From positions 1 through 7,526 of the forward strand of contig DAOWMA010000091.1 in NCBI GenBank assembly GCA_030643345.1: a DNA stretch of 7,526 nucleotides. Reading direction: 5' to 3'. Origin of the DNA: Spirochaetaceae bacterium. GTDB lineage: Bacteria > Spirochaetota > Spirochaetia > B11-G9. Made by a program: the position numbers and the translations under genes. This document shows, piece by piece, positions 6,891-7,526 of this stretch; within the stretch, counting starts at the first letter, position 1, and each line of letters starts with the position of its first letter. Under the pieces are notes generated by a model. It was not told the origin of the DNA. It made no database searches and saw only the letters and a program-made list of their open reading frames with translations.

Positions 6891-7526
6891 TTTACACCTG
6901 CCTTTCCAAGCCTTAGTCGCGGATCCAGGACCATAAGAAGTATATCTGATATAAAAGTACCGACAATTACAAGAGAACAAAAGATAAGTATTAAGGCACC
7001 GGCGAGATACATGTCCTGACTAAGCAGTGAATTAACATACAATGGACCAAGAGTAGGTAAAGATAAAACTATACCGATTATTGGGGCTCCTGAAATTATC
7101 TTACTCAGTTCCCATCCTAAAGTTGATGCTATGGGATTAAGTGCCATACGAACAGGATACCTCATTAGCAGTTTGAATTCAGGTATTCCACCCGATCGTG
7201 CAGATGTAACATACATTTTGTTTAGTTCATCTAAAAGAGTAGCACGCATAGTACGAAGCTGAAATGCAGTACCTGCCATACCGAGAACAATAACAGGGAC
7301 CCAGAGATGAGAAAACAGGTCCATTAATTTTGCAAAACTCCATGCAGCATCTTCAAACTCCGGAGAAAACAACCCCCCGACACTTATTCCGAACCATTTT
7401 TGTCCAAGAAACATAAGAATCAATGCAAACAAAAACCCGGGGGTTGCCAGACCCACATACCCTATAATTGTTGCCAGGTTATCACCTATTGAATACTGCC
7501 GGACCGCAGAATAGATACCGATAATA
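6887..7526 (-). CDS. Oligopeptide-type ABC importer permease, DppB/OppB-like (N-terminus beyond right edge)
   Basis: The C-terminal 212 residues of a DppB-like inner-membrane permease. The reading frame is open to the right edge, so the true start lies outside; about 100-120 N-terminal residues are probably missing. The first visible residues, GIYSAVRQYS and DNLAT, match the conserved region just before the third membrane helix of DppB/OppB proteins. A GTG at 7456 encodes an internal valine, not a start. Hydrophobic segments lie near visible residues 26-40, 73-89, 147-160 and 174-200. The EAA loop reads YVTSARSGGIPE then MRYPVRMALNP (about 105-131), and the end SDILLMVLDPRLRLG is diagnostic of the family. 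YPVRMALNP fits the subfamily that pairs with long-insert DppC proteins. It is the first visible gene of the operon; the promoter and any binding-protein gene are not in the window. Confidence 0.95.
   Translation of the reverse strand, partial: IIGIYSAVRQYSIGDNLATIIGYVGLATPGFLFALILMFLGQKWFGISVGGLFSPEFEDAAWSFAKLMDLFSHLWVPVIVLGMAGTAFQLRTMRATLLDELNKMYVTSARSGGIPEFKLLMRYPVRMALNPIASTLGWELSKIISGAPIIGIVLSLPTLGPLYVNSLLSQDMYLAGALILIFCSLVIVGTFISDILLMVLDPRLRLGKAGVK
6895..6899 (-). promoter_or_regulatory. Ribosome binding site for the DppC-like gene
   Basis: AGGTG on the minus strand, 4 bases before the ATG at 6890. It favours this start over the upstream in-frame ATG at 6980. Confidence 0.6.

Noticed and set aside
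891..6980. Longer N-terminal versions of the DppC-like (to 6980) and DppD-like (to 5842) proteins
   Set aside because: The extra 30 codons in each case overlap the preceding gene and lack family similarity; ribosome binding sites and the ATGA overlap support the internal ATGs at 6890 and 5752.
1..7526. CRISPR arrays, insertion sequences, tRNA or rRNA genes, att sites, phage genes
   Set aside because: The window is almost fully coding by seven intact or edge-cut metabolic and transport genes. I saw no repeat arrays, transposase motifs or RNA-gene signatures.

Overview
The window is one stretch of minus-strand genes, read right to left, with almost no non-coding DNA. It holds seven genes: five complete and one cut by each edge. 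By eye the G+C is near 40%. Shine-Dalgarno sites are strong and purine-rich, and one gene starts with GTG. The protein flavour suggests a low-to-moderate G+C, possibly anaerobic heterotroph such as a spirochaete or a Bacillota member. I cannot place it more closely from the sequence.

In transcription order, the first four genes encode most of a peptide/nickel-type (Opp/Dpp class) ABC importer. They are a DppB-like permease (cut at the right edge), a DppC-like permease with an unusually large extracytoplasmic insert, and two ATPases, DppD-like and DppF-like. Both ATPases carry the C-terminal oligopeptide-transporter domain with four cysteines in identical spacing. No substrate-binding protein is in view; it may lie beyond the right edge or elsewhere.

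The next three genes encode hydrolases without visible export signals: an alkaline-phosphatase-superfamily enzyme closely resembling phosphonate monoester hydrolases/sulfatases, an M20-family metallo-amidohydrolase, and a nitrilase-superfamily C-N hydrolase cut at the left edge. Three junctions (permease B/C, ATPase D/F, ATPase F/sulfatase) are 4-base ATGA overlaps. The other gaps are 13, 20 and 71 bases. The ester hydrolase is thus directly coupled to the transporter, so the set looks like one uptake-and-degradation operon.

My reading, which is inference, is that the cell imports a small conjugated molecule carrying a sulfate or phosphonate/phosphate ester plus amide bonds. The sulfatase-like enzyme would remove the ester, and the M20 and nitrilase-family enzymes would cut amide or peptide-like bonds. 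The substrate cannot be named from sequence. The most interesting details are this gene combination, and apparent active-site changes in the phosphonate-hydrolase-like enzyme relative to the Rhizobium enzyme as I recall it.
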